A stretch of DNA of 64,000 nt, from contig JAGPYM010000002.1 of assembly GCA_020736575.1 (NCBI GenBank), positions 2,604,001 to 2,668,000 of the forward strand, given 5' to 3'. The translations under genes and the position numbers were made by a program. The notes below the pieces were generated by a model. It saw nothing but the letters and a program-made list of their open reading frames with translations, did no database searches and was not told the DNA's origin. Shown piece by piece: positions 22,767-34,400 of this stretch (positions within the stretch are counted from its first letter, which is position 1; each line of letters begins with the position of its first letter). Origin of the DNA: Thelonectria olida. Lineage: Eukaryota > Ascomycota > Sordariomycetes > Hypocreales > Nectriaceae.

Positions 22767-23882
22767 TCAGCCTTGCATCTCCTCGTCTTCGTCCTCGCTA
22801 GCATCCTCCCACTCCTCCTCCTCGCCCTCAACAGGCTCGCCGACGGCCTTGTTGATGCTAGCCAAGAGTTCCTGAGCGTGCTCGCCCAAACGCTCGTCCT
22901 CGTAATCTTGGAGCTGGAACAGCTTCAGGCACTGGGTGAGCCACTGTCGCGAAGTCTTCCAGATGGCCTTGCAGTCGTCTGGCAAGGGCGAGGCACCGTT
23001 TTGCTGCTGCGATGAGGCAGCGATGGCCTTGTCGCCGGTAATGTAGAGGCACCAACCGCCGAGATACCAAGCCTCCACACTAGTGTCATCGTCGGCGACG
23101 AGGCGTTCCAGGACGTGTATAGCGTCCTCCTCCAACTCGGTCTCCAGGAGTAGTCGGGCGAGGCCGATACGGGTCGGAAAATCGGGGATGGCCGGGTGGT
23201 TTGGCGGCAGGTCTTGCCAGAGCTCGAGACTGCGCTTGAGGGCGGCGCGGGCCTCATCGGCGCGCTCTTGGGAAATGCGGACATTTGCAACCGTCTGCCA
23301 CGTCTCGGCGGCCTGTGGAGCGATGAGCATGGCTTCGGTGATGAGGGCTTCGCAGCGCTGTTCGGCGTCGGCTTCCCACGACAGGTCCGTCATGTAGACC
23401 TCGGCGACAGCACACAGAACGCCTCCAAGCTTCTGCTGCTTCTCGTCGAGGGTGGTCTGCTGCTCGGGCGTCTTTAATGGTAGGTCAGACAGGATCTGAA
23501 TCTGTTTCCGCAGAGCTGCGGCGCCGCGCTCGAACCAGCCGACGCTGTCTTGTCCGCCCTCCTCGCTGAGCTGGGCAAGAAGGAGAAACTTCTCAGGACC
23601 ACCGCCGACCTTCTCGTCAACGGCACCTTCAGGGTCGAGCGTCACGGCGCGCTGGAAGTAAGCTCTCGCATCATCAATGTCGCCAACCTCGACGTGGATG
23701 GTGCCCAAGAGGTTAAGGGCGCTGAGCTCGAAGTCACCACCTGCGCCGGTGGCATCGAGGGCGTTTTGTGCGATTTCGGCGGCTTCGTTCAGGTTTCCGA
23801 CTTCGAGCTGAGTTTGAGCGTCGACGAGGAGCTTAGCCACGTCGAGCTTTGCTTTTTTGTTTTCAGGCCGCGACGGCGCCAT
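22767..23882 (-). CDS. acl4: TPR assembly chaperone of Rpl4, Acl4
   Basis: Acl4 is a dedicated chaperone that holds ribosomal protein Rpl4 from its synthesis to its incorporation in pre-60S particles (family knowledge). Single exon, 371 aa. It contains TPR-type helical pairs: LLVDAQTQLEVGNLNEAAEI, LNLLGTIHVEVGDIDDARAY, FQRAVTLDPEG, WQTVANVRISQERADEARAA and AWYLGGWCLYITGDK. It ends with a strongly acidic tail (EEEEWEDASEDEDEEMQG), a hallmark of Acl4. The frame extends 67 codons upstream to 24083, but the ATG at 23882 (MAPSRPENKKAKLDVAKLL) fits the family start better. Confidence 0.9.
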   Translation of the reverse strand: MAPSRPENKKAKLDVAKLLVDAQTQLEVGNLNEAAEIAQNALDATGAGGDFELSALNLLGTIHVEVGDIDDARAYFQRAVTLDPEGAVDEKVGGGPEKFLLLAQLSEEGGQDSVGWFERGAAALRKQIQILSDLPLKTPEQQTTLDEKQQKLGGVLCAVAEVYMTDLSWEADAEQRCEALITEAMLIAPQAAETWQTVANVRISQERADEARAALKRSLELWQDLPPNHPAIPDFPTRIGLARLLLETELEEDAIHVLERLVADDDTSVEAWYLGGWCLYITGDKAIAASSQQQNGASPLPDDCKAIWKTSRQWLTQCLKLFQLQDYEDERLGEHAQELLASINKAVGEPVEGEEEEWEDASEDEDEEMQG

Positions 23883-24489
23883 TGCGGTTTCTGTAGTATT
23901 GTAGTGGGGGTTGTTGGAGATGAGAGTGTCGAACTTTGAGGAGGAGCCGAAGCCCGGAATCAGTTGATTAGCCCCTTGTAGATTGATGGTCTTGCTGAGC
24001 GAATATTCTAAAAGACAACCTGTTCGTTGAGTGAAGAAAAAGAACCGACTGCCTGTCGCAAAAGAAACTGCCTTGAATTTCACGCCGCTTGAAGGTGTTG
24101 AAGTGGGAGACAGAAAAAATTGGGTGGGCCGTTATCGATAAGGAGCGAGCCAACTGCGGGGCACAAACGCGGGGCCGGATTCCAAGGACTTCGGCGCACT
24201 TAAAGCTCCGAGGGGCTCCGGTGAGCTGGACTCTTAGTCTTGACACATCATTTGTCATCGCACCAAAAGACCGAACGCTTGACCCTCACTTCTGATTGAG
24301 AAGGCACTCTCAAACTTGATTGAACTCCTGGTAGATTGAATCTTGCTTCGTTTGGTACGTCGTTTGGAATAGGTGCTCTTTCATCCTCGGACCCGTCTCC
24401 CCTGCCGTGAGTTGAGCGAGTATATCAGCTTTAAAGAGCTCTCCTATGACTTTCAACAACTAACATTTTCAAAGAGACAGACCCTCAAA
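23883..24489. promoter_or_regulatory. Divergent promoter, acl4 / riboflavin synthase
   Basis: 607 bp between divergent starts. A TATA-like TATATC lies near 24420, about 70 bp upstream of the riboflavin synthase ATG. No additional gene seen. Confidence 0.45.
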
Positions 24490-25241
24490 ATGTTTACCGG
24501 AATTGTTGAAGAAATTGGAGGTGAGATCTCATATTCTCAGGACGAACTCACACGGACGTCATCTTACACTCCTATCCAGTCATTTCCAACCTCAACACCA
24601 ATGACTCCACCGGTGGAACGTCGATGATCATCACCCTTCCCTCCAGTTCCGCTCTCCTCTCAGACTGTCACGATGGCGACTCCATTGCTGTCAACGGCGT
24701 CTGTCTAACCGTCACCAACTTCACCCAGGGAACCTTCACCGTCGGCGTCGCCCCCGAGACGTTGCGAATCACCAACCTGGGAGCTCTCATCGAGGGTAGC
24801 CACGTCAATCTGGAGCGCGCCGTTCGCGCCGATACTCGCATGGGCGGCCACTTCGTCCAGGGCCACGTCGACACCACTGCCGAGATCCTCTCCGTTGAGC
24901 AGGACGGCAACGCCTTGACATTCCGCTTCCAGCCAAAGAGGCGTGACATGTTGCGCTACGTCGTGTACAAGGGTTTCATTGCCATTGACGGCACGAGTTT
25001 GACCGTCACCAAGGTGGACGACCTTGAGGGTTGGTGGGAGGTGATGCTGATTGCCTACACCCAGGAGAGAGTTGTAGTGGCGGCCAAGAAGAAGAGTGAG
25101 ACGGTCAATGTCGAGGTTGATATGATGGCCAAGTACGCCGAAAAGTCCCTGTCGGGTATTCTTGGCGCCGATGCCGCCGGTGCTTCGATCCCTCTCCTGG
25201 AGAAGATGGTTGAGAGGATCATTGCGCAGTCCCAAATTTGA
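24490..25241 (+). CDS. rib5: Riboflavin synthase alpha chain
   Basis: Last step of riboflavin synthesis: dismutation of two 6,7-dimethyl-8-ribityllumazine molecules to riboflavin. Exons are 24490-24520 and 24580-25241 (230 aa), with a 59-nt phase-1 intron. Two tandem lumazine-binding repeats are visible: MFTGIVEEIGVISNLN, DGDSIAVNGVCLTVTNF and VNLERAVRADTRMGGHFVQG in the first, and GFIAIDGTSLTVTKVDD in the second. The N-terminal MFTGIVEE is diagnostic and appears only with the tiny first exon. The C-terminus (EVDMMAKYAEK) is typical. Confidence 0.97.
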
Positions 25242-25323
25242 AAAAATAAGAAGCGTAGTTGGGTAATATAGGTTTTCATTTCATCATGGGTATCATGTCT
25301 CATCGCCCTCTTCATCGCCGTGT

Positions 25324-27078
25324 TCATACATTCCCCCACACTTCTGCAATCTTTAGACTTAGAGCTTTGGTTATCTTCTTTCGCCCTACCAGGTGGCTTG
25401 TCTGGCTGAAAACCAGGTCCTGCTTCCGCTTGGTGCCCTGTTGCCCTGGTCCACACTCCTCGTATGCTTTGACGAAGTTGTATGGCGTCTTCCACCTCTT
25501 CTGAATCTCAAGCGCCTTTTCACCAGTCACTCCTTTTGTCGCCATTAGCATTTTGAGGAACAAATCCCTGAGAGTCATGCTCCCTGACTTGGATGCCAAG
25601 GACGAAAACGCTGGATAGGTGATGTAGAATCCAGTCCCGGGCTGCTTTTCGCGGAGATGGGCGAGGAGTGGGAGATAGTTCTGAGCCGTGAGAACATTTG
25701 TCGGAATAACGTGTAATGTCTGTTGTTCGTATGTTCGCTTCAGCATCGCTGTCATTCGAGCGAGATATTTGATAGTGTCATCCATCTTTGGAGTCTTCTT
25801 GACAAAGTATCCATTGACAACCTGCATAGAAGCGATGGCCGACTCGATAGCCTCCTTATATCTATCGATGGATGCCGGATCCATGGTAATCTCCTCAATG
25901 ATGTATATGACCTTTTTCACCCCCGAGCGCTTCAGACGGAACTTTTGTTCATGGAAGCGACCGTCCTTGATACTGCCAACTAGATCGTCTAAGCGCTTGC
26001 GTTCGACGATCCAATCCAACACAATCTCGTCGCCTTCAGCCCCGTGTCTAGAAAGCAATGCCGAATCATGACACTTGGCAATCCATTGGACGTCGCCTAG
26101 CTCCAAGCTTCTCATGATGGGCTTGACCCCTTGCTTCGTAAGTTCCTCCTGCATGTAGTCTCGATCAGTCTTGGCCCTGACTTCTCGAACATCGAGTACG
26201 AGATGGATCGAGAAAGAGCCTGGGGACAATTGAATTGGAGAAAAGGTCGGTAGCCCGTTGTCGTCTTCTATCATCGGCCCATCTGATACCAGATCTTGAT
26301 AGGATGTTGCTGGAGCTTGGCCCGGCTCCGCACATTCGACTGACGGGGCCCTCTGTGCGGGCTGGGGTCTTGTCAACGCAGCATTGGACGGGAGTCTTGA
26401 GGACTGTCCTTCATTCTCATCATCTTGATTTTCCGCTTGCCACTGAGCTGTCTCTTTAATGCGTTTCGCCACTTCCCATCCTTCGTCCGTCAGAGCGTAC
26501 CGCTTCAACGGTCTTCCACGCTCGTACACAAATTCTTTTTGCACTAACGTCTTCATAGAATTCCAAGCCGTGTAAAACTTGGTTGGGTCACTGGGAGCCG
26601 AGAAGGATGAGTCGCAGTGGGGTTGGCAGACCTCGATAAGTTCGGATTTAGTCATGCCGACAGATGCATCTTCGTCCTGTGTCGAGAGCCCGATAACGAG
26701 AGCATAGGCGCCAGATCGAAACGAGGGTACGTAGGCTTTGGGTTTCCGTGTCTTCTTTGTCTTTGAAGAGGTTCCAGCTTCTTCACCGTCTTGGCCTCTC
26801 CCAGCGGCCTTGCGACGCTGGGGGTGCTCTGGCATGGGAAGTCCATTCTGCTGACAGTGTTTTTTCAACTGGTCTTCAAGGCGTTCGCAAAGTTTAGGAC
26901 CAAACCCCTTCAATTGCTGCAGCTGAGACGGGTGCTCGAATGTAATGGGACATGCTTTGAGCGAGTCGTAGGCGTGCTTGTAAGTTGTTACTCCTTTGGA
27001 ATTCCTTTCGCGGGCTACATCCAGCCACTCCTTCACCCAGCCGAGGAGCCGGGGGTTGGCACATTCCGAGTCTTCCAT
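25324..27078 (-). CDS. mus81: Structure-specific endonuclease subunit Mus81
   Basis: Catalytic subunit of the Mus81-Mms4/Eme1 nuclease, which cuts branched recombination and replication intermediates. Single exon, 584 aa. The N-terminal helix-hairpin-helix region includes LKGFGPKLCERLEDQLKKHC. The winged-helix region follows (FVYERGRPLKRYALTDEGWE). The ERCC4/XPF nuclease domain carries LVLDVREVR and the catalytic ERKRLDDL at residues 359-366, then KRSGVKKVIYIIEE. A C-terminal helical segment (ATKGVTGEKALEIQKRW) completes the protein. All catalytic acids are present. Divergent from the F-box-like gene. Confidence 0.96.
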   Translation of the reverse strand: MEDSECANPRLLGWVKEWLDVARERNSKGVTTYKHAYDSLKACPITFEHPSQLQQLKGFGPKLCERLEDQLKKHCQQNGLPMPEHPQRRKAAGRGQDGEEAGTSSKTKKTRKPKAYVPSFRSGAYALVIGLSTQDEDASVGMTKSELIEVCQPHCDSSFSAPSDPTKFYTAWNSMKTLVQKEFVYERGRPLKRYALTDEGWEVAKRIKETAQWQAENQDDENEGQSSRLPSNAALTRPQPAQRAPSVECAEPGQAPATSYQDLVSDGPMIEDDNGLPTFSPIQLSPGSFSIHLVLDVREVRAKTDRDYMQEELTKQGVKPIMRSLELGDVQWIAKCHDSALLSRHGAEGDEIVLDWIVERKRLDDLVGSIKDGRFHEQKFRLKRSGVKKVIYIIEEITMDPASIDRYKEAIESAIASMQVVNGYFVKKTPKMDDTIKYLARMTAMLKRTYEQQTLHVIPTNVLTAQNYLPLLAHLREKQPGTGFYITYPAFSSLASKSGSMTLRDLFLKMLMATKGVTGEKALEIQKRWKTPYNFVKAYEECGPGQQGTKRKQDLVFSQTSHLVGRKKITKALSLKIAEVWGNV

Positions 27079-28114
27079 GGCGCGACGAGAGCGATGATGT
27101 CCAGCCAGATGGGGAAGCCAAAGCCATTTGAATGGTGCAACTCGCAGTGAAGGGATCCGAGTTTAGACACCAAAAACTGACTGTCGGTCCGGAGTGCTTG
27201 GCTGGTCGAGGCTTCGCGGCTGGTGCCTCGCGTCTGAAGGAGGTGCTGACTGGAGCGACGACAACACGAAAACACGTGCGCGGTGGATCGGTACGTATCT
27301 TTTTAATCGGTCTCATCCGAGGGCGATAAGTGGAGAAGGGACATGAATCATGAAACATCTGAAGGATAGATGCAAATGGATCCAATCATGATTCGTCTAT
27401 GTCAATCCGTAAAGTACGGAGGTGCCAAAGCTAAGTTCAACTCACATTAAGCTATAATCCAATTGGTTCGAGGCTGATAACTCTCAGCCCTACCAACTCT
27501 AATGAAACCCCCCCTATTACGTTATCCTCTTCCTTTCTGATCGTGTGCTTCGATCCCAGGTGCGGAGTCGACTCTTCTTTACCTACCGACCTGGGCAACT
27601 GCAATTCGATGTTCTTTTGTATTGTAATTGTGAGTGTGAATTTCTTCGATAGAGATAGGACAACGATAGTTGTTGCACTAGAATTGGATAAATCACTCCC
27701 GGATCTATTGTTGTAGCGCCTTGGACTCGCATCTCTAGTGAACATTTCGGTTTTCGCACTGAGATGATTCTATTCTCAGCCAGCATGGCCCGGGTTGTCT
27801 TTCTGTCCACTCCTCTAACTTTTCGAGGAAGAGTTGTTAAAGGGTGGAAAGTATCTTGCCCTTCTTCCAGCTCGAGCTCCCGGCATCACCCGGCTGGGAG
27901 TGCCTGAGACGTTGTTGAAGGTTTCTAACGTCGCGTATCTATTCAACGAAACCTTTCAAGCCACATGGCTCCAAATCAATCTTGTTGGCTCCTTTTCATG
28001 GATTCAGTATTTAGGCTGTGGGTAGGTCCCTCATCTTCATTTCCCCCTCAATCGCACATTCGCCCTGTTCTAACAACACAATACCTGCCGGCCTATCGTC
28101 CGCACCAAGCCATC
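27079..28114. promoter_or_regulatory. Divergent region, mus81 / F-box-like gene
   Basis: 1.04 kb. Short ORFs near 27452-27810 are AT-richer than the neighbouring genes and show no domain. No tRNA-like cloverleaf recognised. Confidence 0.45.
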
Positions 28115-29305
28115 ATGGCACCCTCGGAAAAGAAAGCGAAACACATTGTTGCCAAGATAAAAGCAGACCTGCGGATACGAAGACGCCTAAAGACTCGAAT
28201 ACCCAATTTCGATTGCCCCCTCGTTTCTCTGGACCCCAGCTTGACAGTCGCCATCACAAGATACCTCCCTCCTCACAGCCAGATCCTCTTATCCCAGACA
28301 TGCCGCTCGCTGCGGTCCTTCTTCGGTTGCATCCTTCCCCCCGAACGGAAACTCAGCGAAAAACTCAGTGAAGGAGAGACTTATGACTTTCTTACTTGTC
28401 TCGCTCGCAACAAGCCAGACCAGTGGGCGTGTGAGCAGTGCCTCAAGCTTCACAACAGGCCATTTCTGAAACCAGCACCAGATAATATCCTCGACTGTTT
28501 CTGTCCTAGAGGGCCACTACTTCATCTCTATAAGCTAGGAAAGGCTCAATACGCTCAGCACCACATACAGCTGGCCCTGAAGTATGCACGCATCAATGAA
28601 ATGGACTGCGGCCAGATGCATTGGCTCAACACTGTTTTGGCTACTCGCAAGGGCCTTAAAATGCTGGCTTCTAGCCCCGAGGACGGGGTCATCGGCAAGC
28701 TTTCATACGTTCCTAAGATCGTGAAGGAAAGATTTCTTATACACTCGACAAGCTATTTCACAGTGAAGTTTGGCTCCAAGCTCAAGGCCGGTTTCTTGCG
28801 GCGTTGGAAAATTTGCGAGCATCAACTTTTGTTGGGTCAATACAGCCAGCGGTTACAGAGGGAGACGGTGAGCCATCCGTTGCAGCCAGAGTACTACTTT
28901 TGGAAAACGATGCTGTCAGCATTTAAAGCGAAAGGCGACGAGGTCCGCGGCTATTGCCCTCTCTGTCCGACAGACTTCTCTGTGCAAGCACGCCCCGGGA
29001 AGATGACACTTCGTGTCTGGATCGATCTTGGGCCGGAAAATTCTCCCTCGGACGTGCTTTGGAAGGCTCAAACTTCCAGGAATCTAGAAGGGTGCTTTGA
29101 GTACGAAGAGCCCGGTCGAGTCAGGAGACTGTACGAGTCGGAGCGAGGACGGATTGCACCACCCAAGCCAAAGTCCCAACCATTATCAAAAGCCAAAGCA
29201 GCGGCATCCGCTGGAGCATTGAGTTGCCTTGATACTCTGGTTCAGGATATGTTTTCTGATAAGGTGATTCAGAGGATGTCACGTATGGCGTTTCCCACGC
29301 AATAG
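28115..29305 (+). CDS. F-box-like domain protein, unknown substrate
   Basis: Single exon, 396 aa. Near the N-terminus a degenerate F-box is visible (SLTVAITRYLPPHSQILLSQ, then TCRSLRSFF), which would link a substrate to Skp1-cullin ligases if functional. A short Cys cluster follows (WACEQCLKLH...DCFCPRG), a pattern common in lineage-specific fungal F-box proteins, and a second CxxC pair appears later (YCPLCPTDF). The C-terminus is basic (KPKSQPLSKAKAAAS). The frame is open back to 27965, but the ATG at 28115 (MAPSEKKAKHIVAKIKADLR) has the better context and more plausible composition. The target is unknown. Confidence 0.75.
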   Translation: MAPSEKKAKHIVAKIKADLRIRRRLKTRIPNFDCPLVSLDPSLTVAITRYLPPHSQILLSQTCRSLRSFFGCILPPERKLSEKLSEGETYDFLTCLARNKPDQWACEQCLKLHNRPFLKPAPDNILDCFCPRGPLLHLYKLGKAQYAQHHIQLALKYARINEMDCGQMHWLNTVLATRKGLKMLASSPEDGVIGKLSYVPKIVKERFLIHSTSYFTVKFGSKLKAGFLRRWKICEHQLLLGQYSQRLQRETVSHPLQPEYYFWKTMLSAFKAKGDEVRGYCPLCPTDFSVQARPGKMTLRVWIDLGPENSPSDVLWKAQTSRNLEGCFEYEEPGRVRRLYESERGRIAPPKPKSQPLSKAKAAASAGALSCLDTLVQDMFSDKVIQRMSRMAFPTQ

Positions 29306-29448
29306 CGAGGTACTCTTAAGCTTGGAAGACGAGTCACTGTTAGAAAAGTACATTAACATTTGCATTCATTCGCTCATAGAATTGAATATCATCATCGCAT
29401 TATATCCATCTACCTTAAGTCTAATGTATGAATCATGTCTTGCGTCTA

Positions 29449-30396
29449 TCAGGTCAGCAGCTCCATCGCGTCCACCTCGCGCCGCACTGCCCACCACTTC
29501 TCGACCATGTCAGCGTAGAAGTGGAAGTACCCAGGGGCGTCCTTTGGCCGATCTACCTTGCCGTCGACGAAATGCCACGGCTTGTCCTTTCCAATGAAAT
29601 GCAGGACCTTGTGCTGGGCGCGATAACGAAGGACGGCGGGTATGTACATGCGATACACTTGGTGCATCTCCATGTTGTAGGTGAAACTAAGTCTATACCA
29701 AGGGTGTGGCTGGCTGTCGGCGGTTGGGGGCTGGCCAAGTGTGCCGTCCCCAAAATAGACATTCAGGAGGCCCTGGTCACCTCCATCGAAGGACTCGATT
29801 TCGGTGGCCAATTGCTTGAGCTCAGCAAAACGCTTATCGTTGGGGACAAGGAGCATCATGCCACTGTTGAAGCAGTCCGGGAAACCGAGTTCTGGAGAGG
29901 CCGCAAATTCGATGGACTTGGGCAGCGAGAACAGGTGGTCCAAGTTGGCGATAACGAGCGTGTCAGCATCTAGGTACAAGACACGCTCATATTGTGCAAG
30001 GGACCAGAGGTTCAGCTTGGTGAGTGTCAGGTGCAAGTCGGGCCGGCCAATGGTCATCAAGTTGTTGTTGGAGATGCCCGAGATGGCGGGCACTTCGATG
30101 ATGTCGTCGTACAGGACCTGCAGCTTCTTCCTCGACTCATCGGAAACAGTACCGGGGACAACGAGAACAACGAGGGGAAGGGTGGTGTCGGTGTTCCTCA
30201 GCGACTTTGCTAGGACTAGGGCAGCTGTCTTGGCGTTAGGACTTGGATTGAAGGAGTTTCAACCCCACGAATATTTACCGGGAACATAGCCATCATTCGT
30301 CAGGAGCTAGGTAACAAGTCAATGAGCTGAACATGTGACCAGCAAGCCTCATTTACGAACCGTGCAATACGCTGAAGGTTGTTGACTACTTCCCAT
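29449..30396 (-). CDS. Glycogenin-like GT8 glycosyltransferase
   Basis: Minus-strand exons are 30396-30361 (36 nt), 30306-30279 (28 nt) and 30224-29449, giving 279 aa. Assembly of the two small exons produces the conserved GT8 start SAYCTLLTNDGYVPAALVLA, which no single ORF shows. The DxD metal/UDP-binding motif is LYLDADTLVIANLD (D107, D109). FNSGMMLLVPNDKRF, GGDQGLLNVYF and HFIGKDKPWHF are further family blocks. It lacks the long C-terminal glycogen-synthase-binding tail of true glycogenin, so it may glycosylate another acceptor. No signal peptide or membrane helix, so probably cytosolic. Divergent from the NLR-like gene. Confidence 0.88.
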
Positions 30397-31495
30397 CGTA
30401 AGGGGTTGAGGACAGGAGGACAGGAGAAGTGTACTTTGTATGCAAGGAACAAGGAATTATGCAAACTGAATGTTCGCCTGAGGATTGAATGAAGTGCACC
30501 GTGACTAAAATAGTTGCTGAAAGCGCCGCCTTTATAGGGCTGTAGAGAGGTGGTTGTGGAAGCTGGTTGGACGGTGAGTAAGCCACGAAATGTATCCGCG
30601 GGGGATGAAAGGCAGAAATGATGGCATACGACGAGGCAGAAACACCTTTGCTGATATAGGAATAGTCAGACTCGCTCCTCTGCATTCGTTGGCCTGACTG
30701 CATATGCGTACGTCACGTGGAGCCTGGGATAAGACGTAGCAGTTGGATTAATTGCGAGGAAGGAATTGAAGGGGATCCAGTTTCCCAACTCGCAACAACT
30801 CAATCAATCCACACAACAACAAAAAAGATGCCTTCTACATCTCACAACATGCTACCTCTGTTGTCTTATCAGCTAACTTGACCCGGCCACACTCAGACAG
30901 TTATCTGTCTCATTTGGCGCCCATGTCTCCCTTCTCGGTTGGGGGCCAGAAAATGCCCAACTTAGGCGGCTGCATGATTGTGGACGACGCATGCTGCAGG
31001 TCCTTGGCCCAAAACAGGGCGAAGTGGTGGGTGTGAGCGACGGAGCCCTGTAGCATTCGCCTGTCTGCTTCCCCCGTTGAAGCTGCATTTCTACTGGTGG
31101 CTTCACTTCAAGTTGAGGCTGCGCCAGACATCCTCGCCGCAAATGCGATGGTTCCCCGGCCGCTTTTCTCCTGTAACGTTATATATGCAGAGACCTGGCA
31201 CAGCCCTAGCCGAGCCGAATGGCCCAGAGAAAGTCTCATGACACCAAATCGACTACATCTTCTCCTCGAGAGAAAATACGCCCAACTCGCTGCCTCTCTC
31301 CACCCTGCATTTAATAGTTACAACCAACCACGATCTGCTTGCTTGGTTCCTTTTATCCAATTTACCCGCCTTTCTAGTCACCTTAAGCGCCCAAACGAAA
31401 CACCAAAGCGTCGCTACAACATCTTCTTCGAGTGAGTGAAAGCGCCTTTTCGGAGCGAGGTCCGTTACGCTCCCGCCCTCCGTGCCGCTGAAGCC
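30397..31495. promoter_or_regulatory. Divergent promoter, GT8 / NLR-like gene
   Basis: 1.1 kb between divergent starts. A TATA-box-like TATATAT lies at 31180-31186, about 310 bp before the NLR ATG. No other ORF, RNA or repeat is supported. Confidence 0.5.
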
Positions 31496-34400
31496 ATGGA
31501 TCCGCTCAGCGTTATCGCAAACGTCCTCGCCGTCATGGAGCTTTGCGCCAAAACCGTCAAGTATCTCAACCAGGTGCGCGAGGGTCCCAAAGAATGCGCT
31601 CGCCTCAAAGCAGAAGTCAGATCCACCGAAGGAGTTCTCCGCACCTTTTGGGAAATCGTCCAAGACGCAGAAGAAGGAGGCGAAGATTGGTCGTCAACCA
31701 TACGCTCCATGAACACCAAGTGGGGGCCCCTCGAGCAGCTTCAGCATTCCCTTACTTCTCTCAACGTACAACTCGAGAAGGCGGCGCCAAAGGGGGGTCT
31801 GAAAGGGCTCGGAAAGAGCCTGTTATGGCCTCTCAAGCAGACTGCAGTCGAGGACTTGGTCAAAGCCATCGATAGACAAAAGTCGCTCTTGATGCTGGCG
31901 GTGGAAAACGACCATCTTTCGCTGTCTAAGCAGATTCATGATGACACCAAAATAATCCGCGCCGATACCATGGCCGTCAAGGAAGGGGTCCAGCGTCTCA
32001 ACCAGGGCCAGGACGAACAAGAGCGACGAGAAGTGATAGACTGGCTGGCAGCGCTGGAATACTCCAAAGCACAGAGTGACTTCATCAGCAGACGACAAAA
32101 AGGCACTGGAGAGTGGCTGATCGAATCCAAGCAGTTCAGTCTCTGGGCTGATGGAAGCGGCGAGACCCTCTTCTGTCCCGGAATGCCAGGAGCCGGGAAG
32201 ACCATGATCACTGCCATTGTCGTCGACCACCTCTGTAACAAGTACGATCCCGACTATACCGTGGGCATTGCCTATGTCTACTGCAATTTCCGGCAGCAAC
32301 ACGAGCAACAACCGATCGACCTTCTTCTCAGCATGCTAAGACAGCTGGTTCAAAAGCAGCGATCTGTACCAGACGAAGTCCATGAGCTTTGGTCGAGCTA
32401 CCGATACAAGCGAGCTCGTCCTACCTTTGAAGAAGTCTTCAGTGTCTTGCAATACACCGTTGGCGATTTTTCAAAAACTTACATCGTGGTCGATGCGCTG
32501 GACGAATGTTGCCAGGCTTCAGACAGCGACAGGATGAAGTTCCTATCGGCGCTGTCTCAACTCCAGACCAAAGCAGAAGCCAATGTATTTGCAACCTCGC
32601 GCTTCATACCAAACATTGAGCGAGCGTTTGATGGAAGCCCGACGCTCGAAATTCGGGCAACAAAGCACGACGTACAGAGATATATGGAAGGCAACATATC
32701 GCGACTACCAGGCTTTGTTGCACGCAACGTCGAACTGCAGAAAGAGATCAAGGACAAGATCACACAGGCTGTCCATGGAATGTAAACTCCGTCTCTGCCC
32801 CTTCACAAACTAGGTGATACTGACTCGCTCCCAAGGTTCCTCCTCGCCAAGCTCTATATGGACTCGTTGATCGGGAAGAAATCGCCTAAGGCAATCCGTA
32901 TCTCCTTGAACAAAATACTGGAAGTTGAAGAGCATAAGGGATATGATCATGCTTACAACGAAGCCATGTATAGGATCAATGGTCACGTCGCAGATTCCCG
33001 GGAACTTGCCAGCCAGGTCCTCTCCTGGATCTCCTGTGCCAGAAGACACCTCACAACGTCTGAGCTGCAACATGCCCTTGCCGTTGAGATGGAGTCGGCA
33101 GGATTAGACGAGGAGAACATCCCCGATATAGAAGACATTGTCTCTGTGTGTGCAGGATTGGTGACCGTGGACACCCTAAGTGACACTGTCCGTTTGGTCC
33201 ATTACACGACACAGGAGTACTTTGACAGGAATTGGAGCCATTGGTTTCCTGATGCAACGAAGAATATCACCACAGTTTGTGCCACATACCTCTCCTTTGA
33301 GACTTTCGAAACAGGCCCCAGTCAGACCGACGAAGACTTTGAGAATCGGCTTCACGAGAACTCCTTGTACGATTATGCAGCACGGAATTGGGGACACCAC
33401 GCCCGCAAATGCTCAGAGGACTCGGAGGAGCTCATCCTTGACCTTCTGGAAGACGAGTCTAAAGTCGCAGCGGCGAGTCAGGTGTTGATGAGTTTGAGAG
33501 GCTTCGCAGGGTACAGTCAGGTGGTGCCAGGGTCTCAGACTGGCATGCACCTTGCTGCCTACTTTGGCCTCACAGATATCATCAAAACCCTACTTGGCCG
33601 CGGATATAGTGGCATTGATTCCAACAGCTTCGGGCAAACGCCTCTGTGGTGGGCTGCCAAGAATGGGCACGAAGATGCGGTGAGGTTGCTGTTGACCTTG
33701 GACGGCGTCAATGTGAATGCCAGGGATTCCGAGTATAGACAGACTCCTCTATGGTGCGCCATTGACAATGGACATGATGGTGTAGTTGCGTTACTCCTCG
33801 ACAGAAACGAAATTGACGCCAATTCCACCGACCCGGAATTCGGCAGGACACCTTTGTCGTGGGCGGCGAGAATGGGACGGGTTGCTGTGGTCAAACTGCT
33901 ACTTGCAAAGGATGGCGTCAATGTCAACTCAAAAGACGCGCTCTATGGTGACACGGCTCTCTCTTGGGCCGCTAGAGGCGGTCACAAGGAGGTAGTCCAG
34001 TTGCTCCTCGCCAAACCGAATATTGACATCAACTGCAAGGAAACTGAGTACCAGCAAACGCCTCTTTCATGGGCTGCAAGAAACGGACATGACGAAATCG
34101 TCAAGATTCTACTCGCGAGAAACGACGTCGAGATGAATGCTCTCGATGAAGCCGAGGCAACACCATTGACATGGGCCGCGAGAAGAGGAAACAAGGGCGC
34201 GGTGAAGCTGTTGCTCAAGAACACAAAGGTCAAAGTGAGCCACCAAGACATCCACGGTGTCAGTCCCCTAGCCTGGGCTACTGGTAACGGCCACGAGGAA
34301 GTTGCTGAGACGATACTCGAAAATATGTTCGGTGCGCAGATTTTAGAGGGCAGTCCGGAAGATTTGGACAACAGATCTTTACTCTCCGCGGCGAGAAAAG

